Part shown: piece after piece, positions 44,254-56,454 of the stretch | Layout: the number at the start of each line of letters is the position of its first letter | How positions within the stretch are numbered: position 1 is the stretch's first letter | Assembly (NCBI RefSeq): GCF_003415675.1 | Contig: NZ_QFZK01000016.1 | Location: forward strand, 1-64,000 | DNA from: Rhodoferax lacus | GTDB lineage: Bacteria > Pseudomonadota > Gammaproteobacteria > Burkholderiales > Burkholderiaceae_C | DNA: 64,000 nt | Reading direction: 5' to 3' | The notes under the pieces: generated by a model | What the model was told of the DNA's origin: nothing | Database searches by the model: none | What the model saw: only the letters and a program-made list of their open reading frames with translations | Translations under genes and position numbers: made by a program

Positions 44254-44529
44254 CTAGTGTGCAACCTGCACAAAGATTTCGTTGTTCTTGACCATGCCCA
44301 GCTCGCTGCGGGCTTTTTCTTCCACGATTTCCAGACCTTCTTTCAGGTCGCGGATTTCCGCAGACAGGCGGTCATTGGCCAGAGCCGCCTGTGCGTTTTT
44401 CTGCTTTTGTATGTCCAGCGCGCTTTGCAGCTCGCTGACCTTGGGCACGCTGCCCCGCCCAAACCACAGCTGCCCGTGCAGGATGACCAGCAGGGCAATC
44501 AACAGAATGGGAACGAAGCGCTTGCCCAT
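44254..44529 (-). CDS. ftsB: cell division protein FtsB
   Basis: 91 residues. A short cytoplasmic start (MGKRF) leads into one transmembrane helix (VPILLIALLVILHGQLWFG), then a periplasmic coiled coil (VSELQSALDIQKQKNAQAAL, RLSAEIRDLKEGLEIVEEKA). The C-terminal RSELGMVKNNEIFVQV is the DivIC/FtsB signature. It forms the FtsQLB complex at the septum. It follows eno by 12 bp, the standard eno-ftsB order. Confidence 0.93.
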   Translation of the reverse strand: MGKRFVPILLIALLVILHGQLWFGRGSVPKVSELQSALDIQKQKNAQAALANDRLSAEIRDLKEGLEIVEEKARSELGMVKNNEIFVQVAH

Positions 44530-44541
44530 GGGCTCAGACGG

Positions 44542-46741
<2,200 letters not shown>

Positions 46742-46743
46742 AG

Positions 46744-46815
46744 GACCCCCACGCTTCTCGCTGCGCGTAGTGCGCTGCCCCCCAAGGGGGCCGTCGCACC
46801 TTGGAGCGGTCCGGC
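46744..46815. repeat. dispersed copy of the 82-bp GC-rich repeat, inverted
   Basis: CCCCCACGCTTCTCGCTGCG, GTGCGCTGCCCCCCAAGGGG and CCGTCGCACCTTGGAGCGG match the reverse complement of the repeat at 39855-40041, rotated and diverged. It fills most of the 82-bp gap between pyrG and kdsA, so it is transcribed within the operon. Confidence 0.75.
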
Positions 46816-46823
46816 GGTGCTCA

Positions 46824-48581
<1,758 letters not shown>

Positions 48582-49205
48582 TCACACGGTCTTCTTGTTG
48601 CGCACCGCCTTGCTCGGCTTGGACTTGTCTTCGGGTGGCACAAAGCCGATGGGGCGTTTGGGGGGCTCTGGTGGCTGGGTCAGCTCACGCAAGGCCTCAA
48701 AAACCTGGCGGAGCTGATTGCGCGCATTGCGGCTAAACGCATCGTGCGACATGGCCAGAGCTTCCGTTTTTTCCTCCAGACTGGCAAGCCGTTCCGCCAG
48801 GTCCTTGTGCAGGAGCGCTGCCTCACGCAGGCGCACAGAGGCTCGTACCACGTAGACCGACACCTCAACTGCACGCGGGCTACCCAGCACCATGGCGGCC
48901 ATGATGGCGCCATGTTCGGTAAAGGCATAGGGCAGGTATTTGCGGTGCTGACCGCGCCCGGACTTTAAGGTCGCAATTTGCGACCTTAAAGAGTCGAATT
49001 CGTCCGCACTGAGCTGGAACATAAAGTCCGCTGGAAACCGTGCGCTGTTGCGCTTGACTTGTTCGTTGAATCGCTTGGTCTCCACGCCGTACAACGCTGC
49101 CAAATCCGCATCCAGAATGATTCGCTGTCCGCGCACATGGGCAATAGCCAAGGATATGGCTTGTATGGCAGGCGCGTCCAATACCGGCTCGGTGCTGTGA
49201 GTCAT
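48582..49205 (-). CDS. ORF6N domain protein (phage antirepressor-like)
   Basis: 207 residues. The N-terminal ~100 residues are an ORF6N DNA-binding domain: VRGQRIILDADLAALYGVET, RFNEQVKRNSARFPADFMFQ, and YAFTEHGAIMAAMVL. A coiled coil (LLHKDLAERLASLEEKTEAL) and a basic tail follow. Such genes come from phages and plasmids. It is isolated here between pyrG and coaBC with no other phage gene. The start has AGAGGC upstream of ATG 49205. Its role in the chromosome is unknown. Confidence 0.88.
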   Translation of the reverse strand: MTHSTEPVLDAPAIQAISLAIAHVRGQRIILDADLAALYGVETKRFNEQVKRNSARFPADFMFQLSADEFDSLRSQIATLKSGRGQHRKYLPYAFTEHGAIMAAMVLGSPRAVEVSVYVVRASVRLREAALLHKDLAERLASLEEKTEALAMSHDAFSRNARNQLRQVFEALRELTQPPEPPKRPIGFVPPEDKSKPSKAVRNKKTV

Positions 49206-49337
49206 AAAGTGCCTCTTGGTGGGCTTTCGTTAGTCCTGGCTGGTTCAATACAGCATGCGAGGATTCTAGACCCGTAGCCCTGACCGCTCTGCTACATTGC
49301 GTTGCATCTGCACACCGCGCCTGCAAGCGCAAAAGCC

Positions 49338-50558
49338 ATGGATTTGAACGGCAAACACATTGTTCTGGGACTCACTGGCGGCATTGCCTGTTACAAGGCG
49401 GCCGAGCTGTGCCGCGCGCTGATCAAGGAGGGCGCCACGGTGCAGGTGGTGATGACGGAAGCTGCGGCCCAGTTCATCACGCCGGTGACCATGCAGGCTC
49501 TCTCCAACCGGCCGGTGTATGGCTCGCAGTGGGACGCGCGCGAGCCCAATAACATGGCGCACATCAACCTCAGCCGCGAGGCCGATGCCATCCTGATTGC
49601 CCCCTGCAGCGCCGACTTCATGGCCAAGCTGTTGCACGGCCGTGCCGACGATTTGCTCAGCCTGATGTGCCTGGCCCGTCCGATAGAACGTGTGCCACTG
49701 CTGGTTGCTCCGGCCATGAACCGCGAGATGTGGGCGCACCCGGCCACCCAGCGCAATATGGCGCAGCTGCGCGCGGACGGCACGCATCTTTTGGGCGTGG
49801 GCCGCGGCGAGCAAGCCTGCGGTGAGAGTGGGGACGGCCGCATGCTGGAGCCGCAGGAGTTGCTGCAGGATGTCATTGCTTTTTTCCAGCCCAAGAGCTT
49901 GGTCGGTCAGCATGTACTGGTAAGCGCAGGCCCCACCTTTGAGGCCATAGACCCGGTGCGAGGCATCACCAATCTGTCCAGCGGCAAGATGGGTTTTGCG
50001 ATTGCCCGCGCTGCCCAGGAGGCGGGAGCCGAGGTGACGCTGGTGGCGGGGCCGGTGGCGCTGGCCACACCGCGTGGCGTGCGCCGTATCGATGTGGTCT
50101 CAGCCCTTGAGATGATGCAGGCCTGTGTGGCTGAGGCCGATCAGGCCCATGTCTTCATTGCCACAGCCGCCGTCGCCGACTGGCGTCCGGACAGCGCGGC
50201 CACTCAGAAGATCAAGAAGGATGGCTCGGGACAGACGCCGACGCTGGGCTTTGTCGAGAACCCGGACATCCTGGCCACGCTGGCGCAGTCGCCACGTGGC
50301 GTATCCGGTGACCTGTTTTGCGTCGGCTTTGCCGCCGAGAGCCACGACCTGCTGGCGCACGCCACGGCCAAACGTGCGCGCAAAAAGGTGCCGCTGCTGG
50401 TGGGCAATATCGGCCCGGCCACCTTTGGCCAGGACGACAATGCGCTGCTGCTGGTTGATGCCCAGGGTGCCAAAGAAATTCCGCGCAACAGCAAGCTCGC
50501 ACTCGCGCGTTTGCTCATTGCTGATATTGCTGCCCGACTGGCTTCTCAGTCTGCTTGA
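49338..50558 (+). CDS. coaBC: bifunctional phosphopantothenoylcysteine decarboxylase/phosphopantothenate-cysteine ligase
   Basis: 406 residues from ATG 49338. The CoaC flavoprotein domain (~1-190) has [24 protein letters not shown] and the catalytic Cys in [10 protein letters not shown]. The CoaB domain has [20 protein letters not shown] and NSKLA-type ligase motifs ([12 protein letters not shown]). It carries out two steps of coenzyme A synthesis. It precedes dut by 14 bp, the widely conserved coaBC-dut pair. Confidence 0.95.
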   Translation: MDLNGKHIVLGLTGGIACYKAAELCRALIKEGATVQVVMTEAAAQFITPVTMQALSNRPVYGSQWDAREPNNMAHINLSREADAILIAPCSADFMAKLLHGRADDLLSLMCLARPIERVPLLVAPAMNREMWAHPATQRNMAQLRADGTHLLGVGRGEQACGESGDGRMLEPQELLQDVIAFFQPKSLVGQHVLVSAGPTFEAIDPVRGITNLSSGKMGFAIARAAQEAGAEVTLVAGPVALATPRGVRRIDVVSALEMMQACVAEADQAHVFIATAAVADWRPDSAATQKIKKDGSGQTPTLGFVENPDILATLAQSPRGVSGDLFCVGFAAESHDLLAHATAKRARKKVPLLVGNIGPATFGQDDNALLLVDAQGAKEIPRNSKLALARLLIADIAARLASQSA

Positions 50559-50572
50559 ATAGAAACAACCCC

Positions 50573-51019
50573 ATGCAAATTGACGTCAAAATTCTGGATC
50601 CGCGCATGAACGACAACCTGCCCGCCTACGCCACACCGGGCAGCGCCGGTCTGGATCTGCGCGCCTGCCTGGACGCACCGCTCACCCTGGAGCCCAACGC
50701 CTGGCAACTGGTGCCCACCGGTATGGCCATTTACCTGGAAGACCCGGGCTTTGCCGCACTCATCCTGCCGCGCTCGGGCTTGGGCCACAAGCATGGCATC
50801 GTGCTCGGCAACTTGGTGGGCCTGATTGACAGCGACTACCAGGGCCAACTGATGGTCAGTGCCTGGAACCGCAGCAGCACCGCCTTCACCATCGAGCCCA
50901 TGGAGCGCATCGCGCAGCTGGTGGTGGTGCCGGTGGTGCAGGCGCAGTTCAAGGTGGTGCAGGAGTTCCCTGCCTCGCAGCGTGGCGAGGGCGGTTACGG
51001 CTCTACCGGAAAAGCCTGA
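50573..51019 (+). CDS. dut: dUTP diphosphatase (trimeric dUTPase)
   Basis: 148 residues from ATG 50573. The five dUTPase motifs are visible, including [51 protein letters not shown] and the C-terminal [11 protein letters not shown] arm. It hydrolyses dUTP to dUMP, keeping uracil out of DNA and feeding dTMP synthesis. An in-frame TTG upstream at 50555 overlaps the coaBC end and was not chosen. Confidence 0.95.
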   Translation: MQIDVKILDPRMNDNLPAYATPGSAGLDLRACLDAPLTLEPNAWQLVPTGMAIYLEDPGFAALILPRSGLGHKHGIVLGNLVGLIDSDYQGQLMVSAWNRSSTAFTIEPMERIAQLVVVPVVQAQFKVVQEFPASQRGEGGYGSTGKA

Positions 51020-51021
51020 CC

Positions 51022-51555
51022 CTAGTGCAGCGTGTCGCCGTCGGGCAGCTGCTCGTGGTACGGCTGGACGCGAAAAAAGCCGGTGCCGGTCGAGCCGCGG
51101 CCGATTTCCTCTTCGGTGGCTTCGCGCACACCTTCCACGCGCAGGGATAGGCGAATGGCAATGCCGGCCAGCGGGTGGTTGCCGTCCAGCACCACGTGCT
51201 CTGGGTAGATTTCGCTTACCGAATACAGCGCGTCCTTGGGGGCATCGGGGTTGCAGCCTTCGGGCAGGGCAAAGCCCTCTATGGTCTGGCCCACTTCCAG
51301 TTCGGGCGGGAACAGCTCGCGTGGTTCCAAAAACAGCAGCTGGTCATTGAAGTCGCCAAAGCCCTGCTCGGGTTCGATCTGCAGCTGCAGGGTGGAGCCC
51401 GCCGCGTGGCCCATCAGGGCTTCTTCGATGACGGGCAGCAGGTCCTGGCCGCCAATCAAGAATTCCACCGGATCGTCCAGTACGTCCAGTTCTTCGCCCA
51501 AGGTGTCTTTCAGCGTCCATGTGAGGGCAACGACGCATTGTTCAGAAATTTCCAT
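51022..51555 (-). CDS. slpA: FKBP-type peptidyl-prolyl isomerase SlpA-like
   Basis: 177 residues. The SlyD/SlpA pattern is clear: VVALTWTLKDTLGEELDVLD, a FLIGGQDLLPVIEEALMG FKBP core, an inserted IF domain (GFGDFNDQLLFLEP through FALPEGC), and VVLDGNHPLAGIAIRLSLRV. It lacks the His-rich tail of SlyD, so it is closer to SlpA/FkpB. ATG 51555 was chosen. Its -10-like GACAAT ends 6 nt from the start and overlaps the divergent roxA promoter. Confidence 0.9.
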   Translation of the reverse strand: MEISEQCVVALTWTLKDTLGEELDVLDDPVEFLIGGQDLLPVIEEALMGHAAGSTLQLQIEPEQGFGDFNDQLLFLEPRELFPPELEVGQTIEGFALPEGCNPDAPKDALYSVSEIYPEHVVLDGNHPLAGIAIRLSLRVEGVREATEEEIGRGSTGTGFFRVQPYHEQLPDGDTLH

Positions 51556-51557
51556 GC

Positions 51558-51567
51558 AAGAATTGTC
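51558..51567. promoter_or_regulatory. overlapping divergent -10-like boxes of slpA and roxA
   Basis: The decamer AAGAATTGTC holds AAGAAT for the plus strand (51558-51563) and GACAAT for the minus strand (51567-51562). Predicted starts are near 51570 (roxA ATG at 51572) and 51555 (exactly the slpA ATG). Only 16 bp separate the two start codons, so neither mRNA can have a normal leader unless promoters lie inside the opposing genes. Confidence 0.45.
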
Positions 51568-51571
51568 CCAT

Positions 51572-52705
51572 ATGGACATCAATACCCCCCTTCAGCTGCT
51601 TGGCGGCATCTCACCCGAAACCTTTATGCGCCGTTACTGGGAGAAAAAGCCGCTGCTCATCCGCGCGGCCATTCCCGGATTCAAACCCTTGCTGGACCGC
51701 GCCGAGCTGATTGACCTGGCCGCGCAGGACGATGTGGAGTCGCGCCTTGTGGTGTCGGCACAGGCCGACAAAAAAGGCCAGTGGCGCCTGAAGCACGGAC
51801 CCTTTGCCCGCAAGGATTTGCCGCCCTTCAAGCAGGCCGGCTGGACCGTGCTGGTGCAGGGCGTGGACCTGCATGACGAGCGCGTGCACCAGCTCATGAA
51901 CCAGTTCCGCTTTGTGCCCGACGCGCGCCTGGACGATGTGATGATCAGCTATGCGTCAGACACTGGCGGCGTGGGCCCGCACTTTGACAGCTACGACGTG
52001 TTCCTGCTACAGGCCCATGGCCGCAGGCGCTGGCGCATTGGCCGCCAAAAGGACTTGAGTCTGGTGCCCGATATGCCGGTGAAGATACTGGCCAACTTTG
52101 TGCCCGAGCAGGAGTTTGTGCTGGAGCCCGGCGACATGCTCTACCTGCCGCCGCAGTGGGCGCATGATGGCATTGCCGAGGGCGAGTGCATGACCTACTC
52201 CATTGGTTTCCGCTCCCCCGTGAAAGGCGAGATCGCACGCGAGCTTCTGCAATGCCTGGCCGAGCAGGCGGCCGATGATGTGGGCCCGGCCATTTACCGC
52301 GACCCCGAACAGCCAGCAGTCAGCGGCAGCGGCGAAATCCCGGCCGGGCTGCTGCAGTTTGCCAAGGAGGCGCTGGACGCGGCCCTGAAGGACCCGCTGG
52401 CGTTGCAGCGCTCGCTGGGCGAAATCATGACCGAGCCCAAGGCCCATGTTTGGTTCCATGGCAACCAGGAGTTGGAAGAGGGCGTGGGCGTGCGCCTGGA
52501 CCGTCGCACCCGCATGATGTATGACGCCAAGCACGTCTTCATCAACGGCGAAAGTTTCCGGGCAGCGGGCAGCGATGCCAAGCGCATGCGCAAACTTGCG
52601 GACGAGCGTGAGCTCAATGCTGCTGAGGTGAGCAAACTGAGCGAGCCCGCGCGTGAGCTCTTGCTGCAATGGGGCGAGGACGGCTGGCTGTATGGCCTTG
52701 TCTGA
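51572..52705 (+). CDS. roxA: ribosomal protein uL16 arginine hydroxylase-like JmjC/cupin protein (YcfD/RoxA)
   Basis: 377 residues from ATG 51572. The cupin_4/JmjC fold shows the iron ligands His and Asp in GGVGPHFDSYDVFLLQ and the distal His in YLPPQWAHDGIAEGE. RRYWEKKPLLIRAAIPGF is the N-terminal signature, and a C-terminal winged-helix-like dimerisation region follows. The family hydroxylates an arginine of ribosomal protein L16 using 2-oxoglutarate and O2. It is divergent from slpA, and the next gene begins inside its 3' end. Confidence 0.88.
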   Translation: MDINTPLQLLGGISPETFMRRYWEKKPLLIRAAIPGFKPLLDRAELIDLAAQDDVESRLVVSAQADKKGQWRLKHGPFARKDLPPFKQAGWTVLVQGVDLHDERVHQLMNQFRFVPDARLDDVMISYASDTGGVGPHFDSYDVFLLQAHGRRRWRIGRQKDLSLVPDMPVKILANFVPEQEFVLEPGDMLYLPPQWAHDGIAEGECMTYSIGFRSPVKGEIARELLQCLAEQAADDVGPAIYRDPEQPAVSGSGEIPAGLLQFAKEALDAALKDPLALQRSLGEIMTEPKAHVWFHGNQELEEGVGVRLDRRTRMMYDAKHVFINGESFRAAGSDAKRMRKLADERELNAAEVSKLSEPARELLLQWGEDGWLYGLV

Positions 52706-53219
52706 TTTGCCTGCTGGCGAAGGAGGGGGCGCATTGCCCACCTTGCACCAAGGCCCCTTTGTGGGACCGACGGCCTTCACCGGTATCATCCGCAATGCTC
52801 TGGTGCAGGCGGACCATGCGGGCTGGTCCGAGATGGTCTGGTCTGATGCCAGCTTTGAGGACTGGCCCCTGTATGAGAAGGCGGTGGTGGAGGCCTTGAA
52901 TGACTGGGCGCGCAAGGGCCGCAAGCTCACCCTGCTGGCGCACCACTTCGATGCCATGCACCGCATTCACCACCGCTTTGTGGCCTGGCGCATACGCTGG
53001 GACCATCTGCTGGAATGCCGTGTATGCAAGGGTGTGGATGCGAGCGAATTCCCCAGTGCACTGTGGACGCCCACATGGGCCATGCGGCGCTTGGATCCGG
53101 TGCGTTGCACCGGTGTGGCCAGTGTGGAGCCACGCATGCGCCTCTTGTTGCGCGAAGAACTGGAAGAGCGCAAACGCCAAAGTTCGCCGGGCTTTGCTGC
53201 CAGCACTTTGGGCCTTTGA
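52692..53219 (+). CDS. hypothetical protein overlapping roxA
   Basis: 175 residues from ATG 52692, overlapping the roxA stop by 14 bp in another frame. The sequence is soluble and rich in Trp, Arg and His: VWSDASFEDWPLYEKAVVEA, LLAHHFDAMHRIHHRFVAWR and a LECRVCKGV Cys pair. No domain is recognised. The overlap suggests translational coupling with the hydroxylase gene. Similar genes probably exist in related genomes, but this cannot be checked here. Confidence 0.7.
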   Translation: MALSDLPAGEGGGALPTLHQGPFVGPTAFTGIIRNALVQADHAGWSEMVWSDASFEDWPLYEKAVVEALNDWARKGRKLTLLAHHFDAMHRIHHRFVAWRIRWDHLLECRVCKGVDASEFPSALWTPTWAMRRLDPVRCTGVASVEPRMRLLLREELEERKRQSSPGFAASTLGL

Positions 53220-53252
53220 ACAGGGCTCTAAATTGGTGCTAAAGGGTTTTCC

Positions 53253-53280
53253 CGGACACGATTTTGAAACATTGTATAAT
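53253..53280 (+). promoter_or_regulatory. promoter for the mini-lipoprotein gene
   Basis: A perfect -10 TATAAT (53275-53280) lies 16 bp after CGGACA (53253-53258), a 4/6 match to -35. The resulting leader is about 104 nt and contains an 18-bp palindrome. Confidence 0.55.
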
Positions 53281-53343
53281 TCGGGGCTCTGGCAAAAAGA
53301 GATCGAATGCTTCTTGTCGGGGTCTTGACAGCTTGCTGGCAAG

Positions 53344-53361
53344 ACAATTTCCGGAAATTGT
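53344..53361. promoter_or_regulatory. 18-bp perfect palindrome in the mini-lipoprotein leader
   Basis: ACAATTTCCGGAAATTGT, located 30 bp before the start codon. As RNA the arms can pair but leave no loop; as DNA it has the shape of a dimeric-regulator site. Confidence 0.55.
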
Positions 53362-53390
53362 TTCGTTAACTCACTTTAGTCTAAAAAACC

Positions 53391-53570
53391 ATGAACAAAT
53401 CACTCGTACTGGCAGCCATCATTGCTGCTGCTGCCCTCGCTGCTTGCGGTAAAAAAGAAGAAGCTCCTGCTGCTGCACCCGCACCTGCTGCTGCTGCACC
53501 TGCTGCCCCTGCTGCTGACGCATCGGCTCCTGCCGCTGCTCCCGCTGCTGACGCATCGGCTGCCAAGTAA
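53391..53570 (+). CDS. tiny Ala/Pro-rich lipoprotein
   Basis: 59 residues: MNKSLVLAAIIAAAALAACG contains a type II signal peptide with lipobox ALAAC (Cys19). The mature peptide is only ~41 residues, KKEEAP then repeated Ala/Pro blocks punctuated by DASA (PAADASAPAA and PAADASAAK). It has a strong -10 upstream, a ~100-nt leader with an 18-bp palindrome, and its own UUCG-loop terminator, so it is a well-delimited single-gene transcript. Function unknown; low-complexity Ala/Pro lipoproteins are common in betaproteobacteria. The mature part resembles a periplasmic spacer. Confidence 0.75.
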   Translation: MNKSLVLAAIIAAAALAACGKKEEAPAAAPAPAAAAPAAPAADASAPAAAPAADASAAK

Positions 53571-53588
53571 TTCGTTACTTACGCAAAT

Positions 53589-53616
53589 AAAAAAGCCACC
53601 TTCGGGTGGCTTTTTT
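53589..53616. terminator. bidirectional intrinsic terminator
   Basis: Six As, GCCACC, a TTCG tetraloop, GGTGGC and six Ts. The symmetry lets it stop the mini-lipoprotein transcript from the left and the dapA-bamC transcript from the right. Confidence 0.92.
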
Positions 53617-53657
53617 ATTGCCCATTCCGTACCAGGCACGGAATGGGGGGCACCGAC

Positions 53658-54746
53658 CTACTTGATGTCGTCCGCAAGCACTTTGGTGATGCGTTGGGCA
53701 CTGGCAGATGTATCTGGTGCGCCATTGCTGTCCAGCACCGAGACCACAGTCGCTTCGCCCTGGCTTTTGACAGCAATCTGGAATTTGGAGGCTTCAGCTG
53801 GCTTGGGTGAACTGCTGAACAGCTTGCTGAAGAAACCCGGCTCCGTATTCTGGGCTTCTGTTGCCACATAGCGCACAAAGTAAATCCCCCGCTTGCGGTC
53901 CCGGTCTTCCACCGTAAAGCCGGTGCGGTCCAGGGCCAAACCAACACGGCGCCAGGCGCGGTCAAAGCCTTCAGAAATTTGCACTACCGGTCGGCCATCG
54001 ACCGTTGCCGCAACAGCCACTGACTTGGCAGCTCCGGCAGTCGCCATGACCGCTTTGGCCTGCTCGGGGCTGGAGCCCAGGCTGACCATCAAGCGGCGCA
54101 AAAACTCGGCTTCCAGTTCAGGATCGGAAGGACGCGGTTGCCAAACGGTTTGGTCCGATCGCTCCTTGGTGTAGACCTCGGACACGCCGCGGTGGCTGAT
54201 GAAAATTTCGGTTTCGCCGGCTGCGTTGGTTTCCAGACGCGTGCGGAATTTGTCGCGCTCAGCGGTGGAATACAGCGAGTCGAACAATTTTCCCAGCGAG
54301 CTGCGAATCATGTCCTGTGGAATCTTGGCGCGGTTTTCAGCCCAGTCGGTTTCCATAATGCCGAGGCTGGCCTGGTCCATGGCGAGCAAGAAGCCGTTTT
54401 CCTGCCAGAAGTCCTTGATGGGGTCCCACAGCTTGTCAGCCGGGCGCTTGACCACCAGCCAGCGCTGGTTGCCCGAGCGTTCGATACGCACATCACCCAA
54501 GGCTGTCGTAGCTACCGGGTCCTTGGCGTTGGCTGTTTGGCCAGGCTTGTAGCCCGAAGCGGAAACGGCGCCATCCACCACCGTGTAGCGGGTGTCCTTG
54601 CTGAGTTGAGTCAGGTCCGGTGGCACCATCAGGGACGGAGCCTTGACGGTGCTGCTGCGGTAGTCCACCTTGTCAGACTGCAGTGCGGAGCATCCTGCCA
54701 AAGCCAGGGCAGTGCCCAAAGCCGTCACTTGAATAATCGATTTCAC
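53658..54746 (-). CDS. bamC: outer membrane protein assembly factor BamC (NlpB)
   Basis: 362 residues from a GTG at 54746 with AGGAA upstream. The lipoprotein signal is MKSIIQVTALGTALALAGCS with lipobox LAGC (Cys19). Residues soon after the Cys (VDYRSSTVKAPSLMVPPDLT) match the BamC segment that binds BamD. Two helix-grip domains follow (NQRWLVVKRPADKLWDPIKD and GFDRAWRRVGLALDRTGFTV). It is an accessory lipoprotein of the BAM complex. dapA-bamC order is conserved; bamC follows dapA by 25 bp. Confidence 0.92.
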   Translation of the reverse strand: MKSIIQVTALGTALALAGCSALQSDKVDYRSSTVKAPSLMVPPDLTQLSKDTRYTVVDGAVSASGYKPGQTANAKDPVATTALGDVRIERSGNQRWLVVKRPADKLWDPIKDFWQENGFLLAMDQASLGIMETDWAENRAKIPQDMIRSSLGKLFDSLYSTAERDKFRTRLETNAAGETEIFISHRGVSEVYTKERSDQTVWQPRPSDPELEAEFLRRLMVSLGSSPEQAKAVMATAGAAKSVAVAATVDGRPVVQISEGFDRAWRRVGLALDRTGFTVEDRDRKRGIYFVRYVATEAQNTEPGFFSKLFSSSPKPAEASKFQIAVKSQGEATVVSVLDSNGAPDTSASAQRITKVLADDIK

Positions 54747-54771
54747 AACATTCCTCTTTTCAACGCGGCGC

Positions 54772-55665
54772 TCAGACCAGGCCGGTGGCTTGCATCACCC
54801 GCTCCAGCATCTGCTGGCTGGGTTCTGTCAGGGTGGTAAGCGGCAGGCGCAGAGCGCCCTGGCTATGGCCCATGCGGGCCACAGCCCACTTCACGGGAAT
54901 GGGATTGGACTCCACAAACAGCGCCTTGTGCAGGGGCAGCAGCTTGAACTGGATTTCCATGGCGCGCTGGACATCACCTGCCATGGCGGCCACGCACAAC
55001 TCGTGCATCAAACGCGGCGCCACATTGGCTGTCACGCTGACATTGCCGTGTCCACCGCACAGCATCAGGGCCACGGCGGTGGGGTCGTCGCCCGAGTAAA
55101 TCGCGAAGTCCTTGGGGGCTTCCTTGATCAGCCACTGGGCGCGTTCGATGTTACCGGTGGCTTCCTTGATGCCGACGATGCCGGGCACCTCGGCCAGACG
55201 CAACACCGTGTCATGGGCCATATCGGCCACCGAGCGGCCGGGCACGTTGTACAGGATCACGGGCAGGTCCACCGCTTCGGCAATCGCCTTGAAGTGCTGG
55301 TACTGGCCTTCCTGCGTGGGCTTGTTGTAGTAGGGCACTACCTGCAGCTGGCTGTCGGCACCGACCTTCTTGGCAAACTGCGCCAGGTTGATGGCCTCGC
55401 GGGTGGAGTTGGCACCGCATCCGGCCATGATGGGCACGCGGCCTGCAGCCTGCTCCACCGACACGCGGATGATCTCGCAGTGCTCTTCCACGCTCACCGT
55501 GGGGGACTCGCCAGTAGTGCCGACCACGCCAATGCAGTCGGTGCCCTCGGCGATGTGCCAGTCGATCAGCTTTCGCAAGGCCGGGTAGTCCACAGCGCCA
55601 TCGGCGAGCATGGGGGTGACCAGGGCGACTATGCTGCCCCGCAAGGGACCGTGTGAAGATTTCAT
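54772..55665 (-). CDS. dapA: 4-hydroxy-tetrahydrodipicolinate synthase
   Basis: 297 residues. The Schiff-base lysine is Lys167 (IVGIKEATG), the catalytic tyrosine is Tyr139 (VILYNVPGR), and the substrate loop is GTTGESPT (49-56). It condenses pyruvate and aspartate semialdehyde in lysine and diaminopimelate synthesis. It is first in the dapA-bamC operon. A -10-like TAAAAT lies 28 nt upstream. Confidence 0.96.
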   Translation of the reverse strand: MKSSHGPLRGSIVALVTPMLADGAVDYPALRKLIDWHIAEGTDCIGVVGTTGESPTVSVEEHCEIIRVSVEQAAGRVPIMAGCGANSTREAINLAQFAKKVGADSQLQVVPYYNKPTQEGQYQHFKAIAEAVDLPVILYNVPGRSVADMAHDTVLRLAEVPGIVGIKEATGNIERAQWLIKEAPKDFAIYSGDDPTAVALMLCGGHGNVSVTANVAPRLMHELCVAAMAGDVQRAMEIQFKLLPLHKALFVESNPIPVKWAVARMGHSQGALRLPLTTLTEPSQQMLERVMQATGLV

Positions 55666-55692
55666 GGCGTGCCAGTAGTTCGGTAAACAAGC

Positions 55693-55698
55693 ATTTTA
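55693..55698 (-). promoter_or_regulatory. -10-like element for dapA
   Basis: TAAAAT on the minus strand in the 34-bp gap between the methyltransferase and dapA genes; expected start near 55686, a ~20-nt leader. Confidence 0.35.
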
Positions 55699-55699
55699 A

Positions 55700-56290
55700 C
55701 TAGAGAGTGTGCCTGGGAATTGCAGCCCCGCTGCCAAGCGGTAAAGCTGGGGCAAACGCAGCCACGCGTTGTACAAAGCGCTCGGGGTTTGGCAGGTAGC
55801 CGTTTTCATACGCAACCACCTGCAAGCCTGCGCAGACCTGCAGCAATTCGCCCGGTTGCAGCAGGAAGTCCGGCCGTGCCGGGCGCCCCACGGTCTCATT
55901 GCCCGCAGCAAAGGTTTCATACAGCAGCAGCCCGCCCGGCGCCAGGCTTTGCAGCAAGATGGGCAGCAGGGGCCGCCACAGGTAGTTGGTAACTACCACG
56001 GCGCCAAACTGCCGCGGGCCATTGGGGGTGTTCAAAGGCCAGGGCCCGTTCTCGATATCCGCCCCCACCAGCTGCGCTCCGGGCACATGGGCGCGGGCAG
56101 AAGCCACATCCTTGTCCACACCCCAGACCGCGTGGCCACGTGCGGCAAACCACTGCAAATGGCGCCCGCTGCCGCAGGCCACGTCCAGCACCTCGCAGTC
56201 GGGGGGCAGCAGATGCGACCAGCGGGTGATCCAGGCGGAAGGTGCGCTCAAGGCATGGGCTTGGGCGGTATCGGTGTTGGGAACGGGCAT
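55700..56290 (-). CDS. class I SAM-dependent methyltransferase
   Basis: 196 residues. Motif I is VLDVACGSGRHLQWFAARGH, followed by the acidic VWGVDKD, then LVGADIENGPWPL, VVVTNYLWRPLLPILLQSL and APGGLLLYETF, a small methyltransferase_11/TehB-like fold without extra domains. Substrate unknown. It precedes dapA on the same strand and follows a 41-residue membrane peptide gene. Confidence 0.85.
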   Translation of the reverse strand: MPVPNTDTAQAHALSAPSAWITRWSHLLPPDCEVLDVACGSGRHLQWFAARGHAVWGVDKDVASARAHVPGAQLVGADIENGPWPLNTPNGPRQFGAVVVTNYLWRPLLPILLQSLAPGGLLLYETFAAGNETVGRPARPDFLLQPGELLQVCAGLQVVAYENGYLPNPERFVQRVAAFAPALPLGSGAAIPRHTL

Positions 56291-56304
56291 GGGGGTGCGG
56301 AGAT

Positions 56305-56430
56305 TTAAAAACAGGCCCAGATCTGGTTGCTCAGCTGCACCAGAAAGTCGGGCCGGGTGTAGAGCATGAACACGGCCACCAGGGCTGCTATTGCCAGTAG
56401 TGCCAGGGCCAGCCTCTGTTTGCCGTGCAT
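56305..56430 (-). CDS. 41-residue single-helix membrane peptide
   Basis: The frame reads MHGKQRLALALLAIAALVAV, FMLYTRPDFLVQLSNQIWAC and a final F. A basic N-terminus leads into one transmembrane helix (~7-24), and the end TRPDFLVQLSNQIWACF is unlike random sequence. It fits exactly between the MFS gene (24 bp upstream) and the methyltransferase gene (14 bp downstream), same strand. I believe similar short peptides ending in WACF occur in relatives, but this is from memory. Function unknown. Confidence 0.6.
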   Translation of the reverse strand: MHGKQRLALALLAIAALVAVFMLYTRPDFLVQLSNQIWACF

Positions 56431-56454
56431 GGACGCTTCTGCAAGGCCAGGGCT

